Source: Chloroflexota bacterium (GTDB lineage Bacteria > Chloroflexota > Dehalococcoidia > Lucifugimonadales > VXLM01). From it: DNA of 43,750 nt. The notes under the pieces are model-generated. The model did no database searches. It saw only the letters and a list, made by a program, of their open reading frames with translations, and was not told the origin of the DNA. Shown one piece after another: positions 17,791 through 27,150 of this stretch (its first letter is position 1; the number at the start of each line of letters is the position of its first letter). Location of the stretch: NCBI GenBank assembly GCA_026713145.1, contig JAPOPA010000093.1, positions 1-43,750 of the forward strand. Direction: 5' to 3'. Position numbers and translations under genes: made by a program.

Positions 17791-19098
17791 CTACAGACCG
17801 TTTTCCGGCGGCATCTGACGAATGGCGGCGAGGGACTCGTCCGAACCGCGTTCCACTCGTTCCCCTGCCAGGAAGACATCCTCCACATTCCAGAGGTTGC
17901 GTATGTCTGCCGTTGGGTCGCCATCGAGAATAAGAAGGTCGGCCTCCTTGCCGGGTTCGAGGGTTCCAACCTTGTCGTCCATGTCGAGGGAGCGGGCGGC
18001 ATCGCCGGTCACCGAGTAGACACCCTGCTCATTGGAGTAGCCGGACATGACCAGGCACTCGGTCTCATAGGCCGTATTGCCGAGCATGTAGTTGCCCCAT
18101 GAAGAGTCGGAGCCGGTAATGACCTTCGCGCCCATCTCGATGAGCCGCCGACTGTGGTCGATGCGCACGTCGAACTCCCGAAGCTCATCGTCGAGCTCGG
18201 CCTGCTGCTGAGCGGTAAATCCTTCCTTCTCCTTGCGGTGCTGGAGGGTCCAAATGCGTGCGCGGAACACGTGGAGGGTGGGATTAACGTAGGCTCCCTG
18301 GCGAACGATGCGTTCTGCCACCGCTTCGTCGAAGTAGTTCGTGCCGTCCGCGCGTTTGAAGACGCAGTGGATGATCATATCCACCTCTGCTTCGAGGGAG
18401 TTGGCGATGCCCTGCGTCGAAAGGCAGTGCGCAGCTGTGGGCTTGCCGAACTTGTGAGCCTCGTCGGTGATGGCGAGAAGCTCGTCGACGTTGAAGGACG
18501 GTCGCATCGTGAACGATGTCCCGGTGCTGCCGCCGGTCGCCGTGATCTTGATGTAGTCCGCGCCCTCCTTGATGAGTTGCCGCGTCATGGCGCGGGCCTC
18601 ATTCGGACCGGTCACCTCGGAGCCGAAGTAGCCCATGTGGCCGCCTATTATGGATACGGGCCGCCCGCACAGGTGCATTCGAGGACCGACAGTCAATCCG
18701 TCGTTTACGGCGTCGCGGAGGCGGAACATCGTCATATTCTTCGGGCCGTTCTCACGGATGGTGGTGACGCCGGAGAACAGTGCCTTGCGAGCGTTCCTAG
18801 CGGCCTGGACGGTCAGGACTTCGTCGGGGTAGGTGGCGACTTCGTCGCCGACGCGCCCGTCGCCGAAGCCCACGTGGTGGGTATGAGCATCCACCATGCC
18901 GGGCATCAGGGTCTTGTCGGGGTAGTCGAAAGTCTCTACCGGAGCGCCCTCCGGTGCTCTCACCTCGCCCTGCCTGCCGACGGCGACGATCTTGGAGCCC
19001 TGCACGAGGACCGCGCCGGAGGGTTCGGAGGGACCGCCACGTCCGTCGACAAGCTTACCTGCGTGTATGAGCTTGAAATTGGCGACGTGATGCTGCAT
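17791..19098 (-). CDS. Amidohydrolase family protein (imidazolonepropionase/prolidase-like)
   Basis: NFKLIHAGKLVDGRGGPSEPSGAVLVQGSKIVAVG...TLMPGMVDAHTHHVGFG...HCLSTQGIANSLEAEVDMIIH...ITGSDSSWG; C-term VGTLEPGKEADLLILDGDP. Confidence 0.9.
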   Translation of the reverse strand: MQHHVANFKLIHAGKLVDGRGGPSEPSGAVLVQGSKIVAVGRQGEVRAPEGAPVETFDYPDKTLMPGMVDAHTHHVGFGDGRVGDEVATYPDEVLTVQAARNARKALFSGVTTIRENGPKNMTMFRLRDAVNDGLTVGPRMHLCGRPVSIIGGHMGYFGSEVTGPNEARAMTRQLIKEGADYIKITATGGSTGTSFTMRPSFNVDELLAITDEAHKFGKPTAAHCLSTQGIANSLEAEVDMIIHCVFKRADGTNYFDEAVAERIVRQGAYVNPTLHVFRARIWTLQHRKEKEGFTAQQQAELDDELREFDVRIDHSRRLIEMGAKVITGSDSSWGNYMLGNTAYETECLVMSGYSNEQGVYSVTGDAARSLDMDDKVGTLEPGKEADLLILDGDPTADIRNLWNVEDVFLAGERVERGSDESLAAIRQMPPENGL

Positions 19099-19126
19099 TA
19101 CGACGAGAGCCTCGCCATTTTGGGAA

Positions 19127-19669
19127 TTAGCTCTTTTCTTCGTCCCCCGCAGGCTCGTCACCGGCGCCCTCTTCGGGCATGTCCTCTGATGCACTGCCGC
19201 CCATGTGCTTCTGGAAGTAACCGGCAATGTCCATCTGGGCGGGAACGTAGACGAGGGTGGCAATTGCCCCGTTTTCGAGCATGATGTCGACGTGCTGGAA
19301 TCCCAGCGCCCTGCCAAACATGCCGAACCGGGTCCGAGTTTCTTTGAGTCGACTGAAGGGGATCAGGTACCGGCGTGTCTGCATGATTCCGCCGCGCTGG
19401 TAGATCAGCGCGTCTTCCGTGAGGTAGTACCTCGTACGCCGCCAGTGCCAGTACTTCGGTATGAGGATAACGACCGCGAGAACTGCAGGTGTGAAGGGAT
19501 CGGGGAAGATGCCAAACACGAAGATGATCAGGACGATGGCGAGCAGCCACCACGACGACCAGAGCCAAGCGTACTGGACTTGAGCGACTTCGATGGCGTC
19601 GTCGGGGACTTCCGGTTCTTGGGGCCGCTGGGGCTGCTGTGGTTGCTGCGGCTGTTCTTCGGTGTTCAT
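19127..19669 (-). CDS. Membrane protein with bacterial PH-like domain (DUF304-like)
   Basis: Two TM segments then YWHWRRTRYYLTEDALIYQRGGIMQTRRYLIPFSRLKETRTRFGMFGRALGFQHVDIML. Confidence 0.75.
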   Translation of the reverse strand: MNTEEQPQQPQQPQRPQEPEVPDDAIEVAQVQYAWLWSSWWLLAIVLIIFVFGIFPDPFTPAVLAVVILIPKYWHWRRTRYYLTEDALIYQRGGIMQTRRYLIPFSRLKETRTRFGMFGRALGFQHVDIMLENGAIATLVYVPAQMDIAGYFQKHMGGSASEDMPEEGAGDEPAGDEEKS

Positions 19670-19817
19670 CCAAACCTCCGTTGCCGACAAAGGGTATCTT
19701 GTTTAGCGGGGATAGGTAAAGTGTGTCCAGGAAGGTGGAGTAAGAGGCCGACCCTTCAAATGCCGTACGGATTGTTCTATAATGTCGGTCAGAACACACA
19801 GGGAGCTAAGTACGAAC

Positions 19818-20018
19818 ATGGCCAACCGGGACGAAGGCGACGGCGGAGTTTCCAGAAGAGGGTTCCTGAAGGGCGCCTTAATCGGCTTGGGAAGCGGGGC
19901 CGCTATGTTGACCATCATGGCTGGGCGCGGGCTGCTCGCCCGAAGACGCAAAGTAGTCGCGGAGTTCCCGGACGATTCCATCTACGCTCCCGCCAAGAAC
20001 CGGCACGACCGCGCTTAA
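19818..20018 (+). CDS. Short Tat-signal protein (66 aa)
   Basis: MANRDEGDGGVSRRGFLKGALIGLGSGAAMLTIMAGRGLLARRRK; twin-arginine motif SRRGFLKG. Confidence 0.62.
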   Translation: MANRDEGDGGVSRRGFLKGALIGLGSGAAMLTIMAGRGLLARRRKVVAEFPDDSIYAPAKNRHDRA

Positions 20019-20340
20019 GTTCTCTGGCCACGCCCCCTCTTAATTCCTCTTCCATCTCGTCGCGGAATTCCCGCTCTTGTGCGTCACTTGCCGAGTCTCC
20101 GTAACGCTGTCACATACGAATTCCGACTCTTGGAATCCTGCCTCAACGGACTTTCGTATAACCTATCGTGCGGGACAACGTTAGGTGAATAGGCAAAGGC
20201 GCTCCGAAACCAAATGTAGTTGCCATGATATGTGTGCCGTTGATATATGATAGCTTGGCTGAGGTAGCCCCAAACGGCTCAGGTGTGCCGACACGGCAAG
20301 CGACGGCCGGTTGGCGAGGACCGCGGAGACAGGGTTCTCG

Positions 20341-22128
20341 ATGATGGAACTGGGAAGGATCGGGCGACAAGTCCGCACAATGCTCATCGGCTCCGCGCCG
20401 AACGACGAGCGGAAGAGCGGCCTCTGGAACTATAGAGTCCGGGCCGCTTCCCAGCTTGCGCTTCGCAATTCGACCGGAAACGGGAAGAGAGCCGGTCAAG
20501 TGGCCCGCGAAGCCGTCCGCGGCGCGATAGGGGCATTCACGGAGATCGGCGTCGAGGCGGGCGGCATCGCGAGGGACGCAGTAATTGGCGTGGTGCAGGG
20601 CGCCTCCGGGTCCTCTAAGCCCGTGACACCGCTAATCAGTGAAGCCGTGGAGGGGGCGATCCGCGGCTCCCTCGAAATGGGTGTAGACATCCAGACTGCG
20701 GGGACGGACGCGGTCGAGGGTGCCATCGAGGGCGCGGTCTTCGTCGGAGTGGAGACGAACAAGGCGGTTTCCGAAGCGTCATACAGCGCCTTTGAAGCGA
20801 TCACTCAGATCGGCGTAGACGTGGGAAGCGCGGCGAAGGCGGCCATCGTTGGGGTCATTACCGGCGTGTCGGCAACGGGAGGGAATGTACCCCAGGCAGC
20901 GCGTGACACGGCCAAGCTTCTTATGGACAACGTGTCGGGAGACGCATCACAACTGGCGTATGTGGCCCAGAGCTTGGTGGAGGGCGCGCTGGAAGTGCAG
21001 AACGTCGATCACCTCCTTACGGTCAGGTATGTTGGGAAGACAGCCGAAGGGGCTATTGACGGCGCGTACGATGTAAGCGAGGAAGTGGGAGAAGAGGTAC
21101 GACTCGCGATTGCCGCCATGCTGGAAGATCCGCGGGTGCACGTGGGTCCGGCTACAGGTCCACTACTGCAAGACCTCGCCGAGCGCGTTGCCGTTTATCA
21201 CCCCCAGGGGCCGTTGGCGTGGAGAATCAAGGCGCTCTGGTATGCCGGATGGTCACTTGTGAGAACCGGGGGCATCGACCTGGCTGCGTCATTGGGTTTC
21301 TTCACCTTGCTTTCATTCTTCCCGCTGGTAGCGATTATCATCCTGATCTTCTCAACTTATGCCGATCCCGCGACAATCAAGGACGAACTCTCCCACGTAT
21401 TTCTCTTCTTCTTCCCCGCGTCGGGAGATTTCTTTAACAATTCCGTCGGCTACTTGTTCAGCTCTCGCGCCGCGGCCAGTATCGTGGCTATCGTCGGCAT
21501 TTTGATCGGGGCGAACGGGCTCTTCATGGCGGCCAACCGGTCCGTCAACCGTATATTCGGGGCGGAACCACGCAGGCTCGTCAGCACAACGGTACTGCAG
21601 GTCGCGTTGACCATCGGCATCATGTTGCTCTTTCTGACCTCGATAGGGCTGACGGTCGTGTTTCAAATCGCCTTGAGCGTTAGCTCCACACTCCCGTTCG
21701 TCAGCTGGCCGGTTAACCGCGCTGTCCTCATCGTGACCGAATTGACCTCGGGTGTCTTGCCCATATTCATGACGATGTTGGCGTTCGGAATCGTCTACCG
21801 GGCGTTGCCGAACACGCACGTGCCCTGGCGAGACGCCACCTTTGGCGCCATCATTGCGGTCGTGCTGTTCGAGATTGGCAAGCACCTCTTCTTCTGGTTC
21901 GGCAACATTACAGGCCAGCAGAACCTCATCTACCTGCCGTTTTCCTCCGTCGTCCTGCTGCTGATATGGGCGTTCATCGGGGGAATCATCTTTCTGTTCG
22001 GGGCCAGCATCACCAACGAAGCATCAAACAACAGGCCGAAGGGAATCGGCGAAATTCGGTCGGCATCCAAGTCCGATCGAGAGGCCGACAGCCATTCCGC
22101 GTCGTTCCGTTCGGCCAGTTTCCGTTGA
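20341..22128 (+). CDS. YihY/BrkB family membrane protein with long N-terminal 22-residue repeat domain
   Basis: C-terminal half GGIDLAASLGFFTLLSFFPLVAIIILIFS...NRSVNRIFGAE...LPNTHVPWRDATFGAIIAVVLFEIGKHLFFWF...YGPFSS-like YLPFSSVVLLLIWAFIGGIIFLFGA. Confidence 0.87.
   Translation: MMELGRIGRQVRTMLIGSAPNDERKSGLWNYRVRAASQLALRNSTGNGKRAGQVAREAVRGAIGAFTEIGVEAGGIARDAVIGVVQGASGSSKPVTPLISEAVEGAIRGSLEMGVDIQTAGTDAVEGAIEGAVFVGVETNKAVSEASYSAFEAITQIGVDVGSAAKAAIVGVITGVSATGGNVPQAARDTAKLLMDNVSGDASQLAYVAQSLVEGALEVQNVDHLLTVRYVGKTAEGAIDGAYDVSEEVGEEVRLAIAAMLEDPRVHVGPATGPLLQDLAERVAVYHPQGPLAWRIKALWYAGWSLVRTGGIDLAASLGFFTLLSFFPLVAIIILIFSTYADPATIKDELSHVFLFFFPASGDFFNNSVGYLFSSRAAASIVAIVGILIGANGLFMAANRSVNRIFGAEPRRLVSTTVLQVALTIGIMLLFLTSIGLTVVFQIALSVSSTLPFVSWPVNRAVLIVTELTSGVLPIFMTMLAFGIVYRALPNTHVPWRDATFGAIIAVVLFEIGKHLFFWFGNITGQQNLIYLPFSSVVLLLIWAFIGGIIFLFGASITNEASNNRPKGIGEIRSASKSDREADSHSASFRSASFR
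20512..21105 (+). repeat. Nine tandem 66-bp (22-aa) coding repeats
   Basis: In-register units AVRGAIGAFTEIGVEAGGIARD / AVIGVVQGASGSSKPVTPLISE / AVEGAIRGSLEMGVDIQTAGTD / AVEGAIEGAVFVGVETNKAVSE / ASYSAFEAITQIGVDVGSAAKA / AIVGVITGVSATGGNVPQAARD / ... / TAEGAIDGAYDVSEEVGEEVRL. Confidence 0.8.
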
Positions 22129-22154
22129 CAGTGGCCGAACCATTCATGTAGAAT
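22125..22154 (+). promoter_or_regulatory. Candidate sigma-A promoter
   Basis: TTGACA (22125-22130), 18-bp spacer, TAGAAT (22149-22154), overlapping the BrkB stop. Confidence 0.5.
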
Positions 22155-22205
22155 TCCGTTGAAATCGGTATGAGTTTTTGGACTCCATCCTGTACGTAAT
22201 TGACG

Positions 22206-22240
22206 CCCCGCGGCAGAGACCGATGCGCGGGGTTTTTTTT
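22206..22240 (+). terminator. Rho-independent terminator
   Basis: CCCCGCG / CGCGGGG stem followed by eight T. Confidence 0.88.
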
Positions 22241-22301
22241 CGGTTTCGCTTCACTTGCGAACACCTTGGTGCGGGAGAGCGCCGTCTGAAAGGGGCACGA
22301 G

Positions 22302-24032
22302 TTGCAGACGACAGACTTTAGGATACGAATCGCTGGCGAGGGTGGACAGGGACTCCTGTCGGTCGCCGAGGGCTTCGCCTCCGCAAACGTGCAGGCCGGA
22401 TACCACGCGCAGACATTCGCGACGTTCCCTTCCCAGATCACGGGCGGCCCGACGTGGTTCCAAGTTCGTATATCCACCGAGCCGATTCTCAGTCGCGGTG
22501 ACCAGCTCGACGTACTCGTCGCCTTCAACGAGCACGCCTACGAAGCTCACAAAGACGAGGTCCGCGAGGGCGGCGTCGTGGTCTACGATTCGAAGGCGTT
22601 CCAGATGGAAGACAACGGGTCGAGCCTCGGCGTTCCCTTCGATCAGCTGGGTAGGTCGACGGGCAACCCAAGGGCGGCGAACATGGTCGTTATGGGGATG
22701 CTCGCTGGCCTCATGAACATGCCTCAGTCGATTCTCGAAGAGTTCGTCAAGCAGCGCTGGGGTAACGTCGAGCGCTACGGCGAAAAGACGGTGCCGCAGA
22801 ACATCCACGGCCTCACCCTCGGCCGCGAAGAGGCTATCAAGAGCGGCTACAACCTGGGGGAGCTTGCTCCGCCCGAAAAGCCGGACTACGACCAGATTTT
22901 CCTGAACGGCAACGAGGCCGTCTGCCTGGGGGCCGTACATGCGGGACTCAACTTCTACGTTGGCTACCCGATCTCGCCCGCTACGACGATTCTCGTCTGG
23001 ATGGAGCAGTGGCTGGCCGGCGAGGAGAAGACCGCCTACCAGGTGTCCTCGGAGATCGAGGCCATCAACGCGATAGTCGGAGGGGGATACGCCGGCAAGA
23101 AGGCGATGACCGCCACCGCCGGTCCGGGCTTCTCGCTGATGAGCGAGGGGCTGGGGTTCGCGTGGATGGCGGAGATCCCGCTCGTCGTCTGCGACGTGCA
23201 GCGCGGGGGCCCGGCCACTGGCCTGCCGACGAAGACGGAGCAGTCGGACTTCTTTGCGGCGATGCATCCGGCGCACGGCGATGTGAGCCTCCCCATAATC
23301 GCCCCGGGATCGGTCGAGGAGTGCTTCTATGCCGCCGTAGAGGCCTTCAACTGGGCCGAGAGGTACCAGGGGCCTGTTATCATTTTGAGCGAGCATTCTC
23401 TGTCGGAACGCAAGCAGAACGTTCGCAAGCCGGACCTGGATGCCGTGCCCATCGAGAACCGCACGGTGTACCACGGCGCAAATGGGACGAACGGTTACCA
23501 TCGCTACGAGCCGCGAGAGCTCTCCCCGATGCCTCTCCCAGGCGGCCCCGGAAGCTATGTCGCCAACGCGAGCGAGCATGACGGCATGGGCGACACCACC
23601 CACCTCCCGGAACGACACATTCAGATGACGGAGCGCCGCTTCGGCAAGCTGAAGCTGCTGGAGACCGGCACTTACGAGTCCGACAACACGGCCGCCTCAG
23701 TAGCCGTGATGCCATGGGGTGGATCGAAGGGACCCACCCGCGAGGTGTGGCAGCGAATGACCGAAACTGGAACGGCGGACAATCTGGCCTGGTACTACAC
23801 CATGTACCTGAACCCGCTGCCGCCCGCCCTGCTGGACGAACTCAGGGAGAAGGAATTGGTCATCGTGCCTGAGCTCAACTACCAGGGCCAGTTCTCATCG
23901 CATCTTCGGTCTCTGGGCGTCAGGGCTGAGTCGATTACGCAGTACACTGGCCTGCCGTTTGCGATTGGAGACTTGACTGAAAGAATCGAAGAGCGGATCG
24001 GCGTTGGCCGGAAGGAGGGGGTCGCGGTATGA
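22302..24032 (+). CDS. korA: 2-oxoacid:acceptor (ferredoxin) oxidoreductase, fused gamma/alpha subunit
   Basis: IRIAGEGGQGLLSVAEGFASANVQAGYHAQTFATFPSQITGGPTWFQVRIS (gamma) and GLNFYVGYPISPATTILVWMEQWL...AINAIVGGGYAGKKAMTATAGPGFSLMSEGLGFAWMAEIPLVVCDVQRGGPATGLPTKTEQSD (alpha). Confidence 0.93.
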   Translation: MQTTDFRIRIAGEGGQGLLSVAEGFASANVQAGYHAQTFATFPSQITGGPTWFQVRISTEPILSRGDQLDVLVAFNEHAYEAHKDEVREGGVVVYDSKAFQMEDNGSSLGVPFDQLGRSTGNPRAANMVVMGMLAGLMNMPQSILEEFVKQRWGNVERYGEKTVPQNIHGLTLGREEAIKSGYNLGELAPPEKPDYDQIFLNGNEAVCLGAVHAGLNFYVGYPISPATTILVWMEQWLAGEEKTAYQVSSEIEAINAIVGGGYAGKKAMTATAGPGFSLMSEGLGFAWMAEIPLVVCDVQRGGPATGLPTKTEQSDFFAAMHPAHGDVSLPIIAPGSVEECFYAAVEAFNWAERYQGPVIILSEHSLSERKQNVRKPDLDAVPIENRTVYHGANGTNGYHRYEPRELSPMPLPGGPGSYVANASEHDGMGDTTHLPERHIQMTERRFGKLKLLETGTYESDNTAASVAVMPWGGSKGPTREVWQRMTETGTADNLAWYYTMYLNPLPPALLDELREKELVIVPELNYQGQFSSHLRSLGVRAESITQYTGLPFAIGDLTERIEERIGVGRKEGVAV

Positions 24033-24895
24033 GTGAAAAGAATCCCGAATATGATTTCAAGTGGTGCCCCGGGTGCGGAGACTTCGGTGTTCGCCGGGCA
24101 TTGGAGCAGGCGGTAGCGCGACGGCTGATCGAAGCGGAAGAGCCGATTGAGCAGACCGTCGTTGTAGCCGGCATCGGATGTTCCGGCAACCTCGTCCACT
24201 TACTAGAGGGCGACCAGCCCTTCGGCATACACGGCCTGCACGGTCGTACGCTGCCGGTCGCATTCGGCGTCAAGACGGGCCAACCCGACTTGAACGTCAT
24301 CGTTGTCGCGGGCGACGGCGACTTCCTCAGCATTGGCATGGAGCACATCGCGCCCCAGGCCCAACGCAACCTCAACGTCTGCGCCGTCGTCATGGACAAC
24401 GGAGTTTACGGCCTGACGAAGGGCCAGAGCTCGCCCACAAGCGAGATTGGAATGATCACGAGCTCGACGCCGTTTGGCAAGGCGGAAGAGGGACTCAACC
24501 CTCTCAGGCTGTACCTGACGATCGGCGTGTCCCACATAGCTTCTGCCCTGTCGAGCAAGATCAAGGACATGGCGAACATGATCTACGACGCCATGGAGTA
24601 CCCGGGTTTCTCGGTGGTTCACGTCCAGTCGCCCTGCACCGAGTACAACGACACGTACAAGATCCTCAAGGGAGATCCGCGCAAGGGAATACCCGGCAGG
24701 GCGTGGGACATCGCGGACGACCACGACCCGTCCAGCATCGACGCGGCCGCGAGCCTCCTCGAGCGAGATGGCATACCCCTGGGTCTTCTCTATCAGGCGG
24801 AACCAAATCCGACCATGGACCAGCGGCTGGACGACCTCAAGACAAAGGCGAGGGTCCTAACCACCGAGCAGATGGTAGCCTCCTACGGCGTGTAG
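24029..24895 (+). CDS. korB: 2-oxoacid:ferredoxin oxidoreductase, beta subunit (TPP-binding)
   Basis: FKWCPGCGDFGVRRALEQAV...GIGCSGNL...HGRTLPVAFGVKTGQPDLNVIVVAGDGDFLSIGMEH; ATGA overlap with alpha subunit. Confidence 0.93.
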   Translation: MSEKNPEYDFKWCPGCGDFGVRRALEQAVARRLIEAEEPIEQTVVVAGIGCSGNLVHLLEGDQPFGIHGLHGRTLPVAFGVKTGQPDLNVIVVAGDGDFLSIGMEHIAPQAQRNLNVCAVVMDNGVYGLTKGQSSPTSEIGMITSSTPFGKAEEGLNPLRLYLTIGVSHIASALSSKIKDMANMIYDAMEYPGFSVVHVQSPCTEYNDTYKILKGDPRKGIPGRAWDIADDHDPSSIDAAASLLERDGIPLGLLYQAEPNPTMDQRLDDLKTKARVLTTEQMVASYGV

Positions 24896-24920
24896 GGCGA
24901 TCCTGGCGGAGCATGCAACG

Positions 24921-24954
24921 ATGCCCCGGTCGGGACAGCCCACCGGGGCATTTT
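24921..24954 (+). terminator. Rho-independent terminator after korAB
   Basis: ATGCCCCGGT / ACCGGGGCAT perfect stem with T-tract. Confidence 0.88.
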
Positions 24955-25044
24955 CGTTCCCGGCGGATCCACGGACGGCCTCGAACTAGCCCATTCCGCC
25001 TGCCGGTGGTATATTTTGTGACTACGATCCGCTAGGTACCGGAG

Positions 25045-26121
25045 ATGCAGATGGACATCGCGATCACGAAATCCCCAACAGCGGGAACACGCTCGAAGCC
25101 GGCCGACGCCGATCTCGGCTTCGGCCAGATCCTCACTGACCACATGTTCCTCATGGACTACTCGACTGAACAGGGCTGGCACAGCCCGCGGATCGAGCCC
25201 TACCACGACCTCAGCCTCGATCCGGTGGCAATTGTCCTGCACTACAACCAGCAGGTCTTCGAGGGCCTGAAGGCGTACCACCTTCCGGACGGAGGGATTG
25301 GCCTGTTTCGACCGGACAAGAATGTCGAGCGGATGAACGCGTCGACCGAGCGGATGGTGATGCCACAGTTCGACGCTGAGGTGTTCCTCGCTGCGGTCAA
25401 GGAGCTTGTGCTGCTGGATCGCTACTGGCTGCCGACATCGGAGGGCACGGCCATCTACATCAGGCCCACGATGATCGCCACCGAGGCGGCGCTTGGAGTC
25501 CAGCCGTCGGCGACCTACCTCTTCTTCATCGTTCTCAGCCCCGTAGGGCCCTACTACAAAGAAGGGTTCAACCCGACACGGATCTTCGTCTCCGACGAGT
25601 ACATCCGCGCCGCGCGAGGCGGAGTCGGCAACGCGAAGACCTCGGGCAACTACGGTCCTACCCTGTACGTGTCCGAGGAGGCCAAGGAGAGGGGCTATAC
25701 GCAGGTCCTGTGGCTCGACGCAGTCGAGCGAAAGTACGTCGAGGAGGTCGGCACGAGCAACATCTTCTTCGTGATCGATGACGAGCTGGTGACTCCAAGC
25801 CTCTCCGGCTCGATCCTCTCCGGCGTGACGAGAGACTCGGTGATGCAGGTCGCCCGCAGCTGGGACATCGAGGTCACCGAACGGCGCGTCTCAATGGAGG
25901 AGGTCGCTGAGGGCTGCCGGAGCGGCAAGATCAGTGAGGCATTCGCGACGGGCACCGCCGCGGTGGTGTCGCCCATCGGTGAGATCGGCTACATGGGCGA
26001 TGACATCCCCGTCGGCGAGGGAGAGACCGGCCCGCTGGCGAGGCGTCTGTACGACGAGATCGTCGGCATCCAATACGGCTACAAGGACGACCCCTTCGGG
26101 TGGCGGGTACGGATAGCGTAG
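25045..26121 (+). CDS. ilvE: Branched-chain amino acid aminotransferase
   Basis: FEGLKAYHLPDGGIGLFRPDKNVERMNASTERM...YIRPTMIATEAALGVQPS...KTSGNYGPTLYVSEEAKERGYTQVLWLDAVERKYVEEVGTSNIFF. Confidence 0.93.
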   Translation: MQMDIAITKSPTAGTRSKPADADLGFGQILTDHMFLMDYSTEQGWHSPRIEPYHDLSLDPVAIVLHYNQQVFEGLKAYHLPDGGIGLFRPDKNVERMNASTERMVMPQFDAEVFLAAVKELVLLDRYWLPTSEGTAIYIRPTMIATEAALGVQPSATYLFFIVLSPVGPYYKEGFNPTRIFVSDEYIRAARGGVGNAKTSGNYGPTLYVSEEAKERGYTQVLWLDAVERKYVEEVGTSNIFFVIDDELVTPSLSGSILSGVTRDSVMQVARSWDIEVTERRVSMEEVAEGCRSGKISEAFATGTAAVVSPIGEIGYMGDDIPVGEGETGPLARRLYDEIVGIQYGYKDDPFGWRVRIA

Positions 26122-26145
26122 CCGGGAGCCGGAGGAGTCCGCCGC

Positions 26146-26781
26146 CTACCCCCTAGGCGTCTTGACGTACTCTTCAAGGTAACTCCGCACGATCATGCGC
26201 GCACGGTGGAGGCGTGACTTGAGAGCCGACACCGTTATGTCTAGTGCCTCTGCCGCCTCCGCGTTGGTCAGTCCCTGAACATCACGCAGGACGAGAGCCG
26301 CCCGCAGGTCGGGTTCCAAGAGGCTAATACCCTCGCGGAGCTTGTCGCCCAACTCGGAGTCGAGCGCGTCCTTGTGCGGGTTCTTGGTCCAGTCTACGAC
26401 CTCGACCTCGTCGACGCCGGTATGGGTGAGGGTGCGGTCCTTCTTGGTCTTCCGCAGACGCATGAGTGCGGCGTTCATCGTTATCCGGTAGAGCCAGGTG
26501 GTCACGTGGGACTGACCACGAAAACGGTCGTAGGCGCGGTATGCCGACAGGAAGGCGTCCTGCGCCACGTCCTCGGCCTCCTGGGGACTGCCCATGACGC
26601 GATACGCCACGTTGTAGACGAAGTCCGAGTGCTGCTCGACGATGGCGTCGAAGTCTTCCGAGTCTGCTGCGGACGTACTCTTTTCTTGGGCGGGAGGAGT
26701 CAATGCGAACTCTCGAGTGCCGGAAGGCCGGGCGAGGCGTCCCGCAACTTTCGGAACCGAAAAAGGGTCCCTTGCATCCAA
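26146..26781 (-). CDS. ECF-type sigma factor
   Basis: DAIVEQHSDFVYNVAYRVMGSPQEAEDVAQDAFLSAYRAYDRFRGQSHVTTWLYRITMNAALMRLRK and LTNAEAAEALDITVSALKSRLHRARMIVRSYL. Exact start uncertain. Confidence 0.92.
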   Translation of the reverse strand: MDARDPFSVPKVAGRLARPSGTREFALTPPAQEKSTSAADSEDFDAIVEQHSDFVYNVAYRVMGSPQEAEDVAQDAFLSAYRAYDRFRGQSHVTTWLYRITMNAALMRLRKTKKDRTLTHTGVDEVEVVDWTKNPHKDALDSELGDKLREGISLLEPDLRAALVLRDVQGLTNAEAAEALDITVSALKSRLHRARMIVRSYLEEYVKTPRG

Positions 26782-26859
26782 TTGTATGGGAACGGGACTG
26801 CAAAGCGAAAGCAGACCCCTTCTCCTGCCGAGAGTACCCGAAGGGCATATACGGCGATT

Positions 26860-27144
26860 ATGGGGCTATTAGGACGGCTTACGGCGCTTCTCAGGCGGGA
26901 ACCCGAGTGCCGGGACATCCGCATGGCGGCGTCGGACTACATCGACGGTGATCTGGCCGAGACGCAGGTCGAGCGGGTGCGCACTCACCTAGGCGGGTGC
27001 AAGGCCTGTCAGGCCTTCGTCGACACGCTCATCGAAACGGTACGGCTTCTGGGGAAAATGAAGCGCGAGGAACCCGCTCCGGCACAGCTCAAAGACTACA
27101 TTCGCGCCAGGATCGCGGAAGAGGGCCGTCTACACGCCCGATAG
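26860..27144 (+). CDS. Anti-sigma factor, zinc-finger type, divergent from the ECF sigma gene
   Basis: ECRDIRMAASDYIDGDLAETQVERVRTHLGGCKACQAFVDTLIETVRLL (H-x3-C-x2-C). Confidence 0.82.
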   Translation: MGLLGRLTALLRREPECRDIRMAASDYIDGDLAETQVERVRTHLGGCKACQAFVDTLIETVRLLGKMKREEPAPAQLKDYIRARIAEEGRLHAR

Positions 27145-27150
27145 GAACCG

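Noticed and set aside
18154-19284. 376-aa ORF on the plus strand
   Set aside because: Shadow ORF opposite the well-supported amidohydrolase gene in high-GC DNA.
22251-23618. 455-aa minus-strand ORF opposite korA
   Set aside because: Complement of clearly conserved oxidoreductase codons; no recognisable family.
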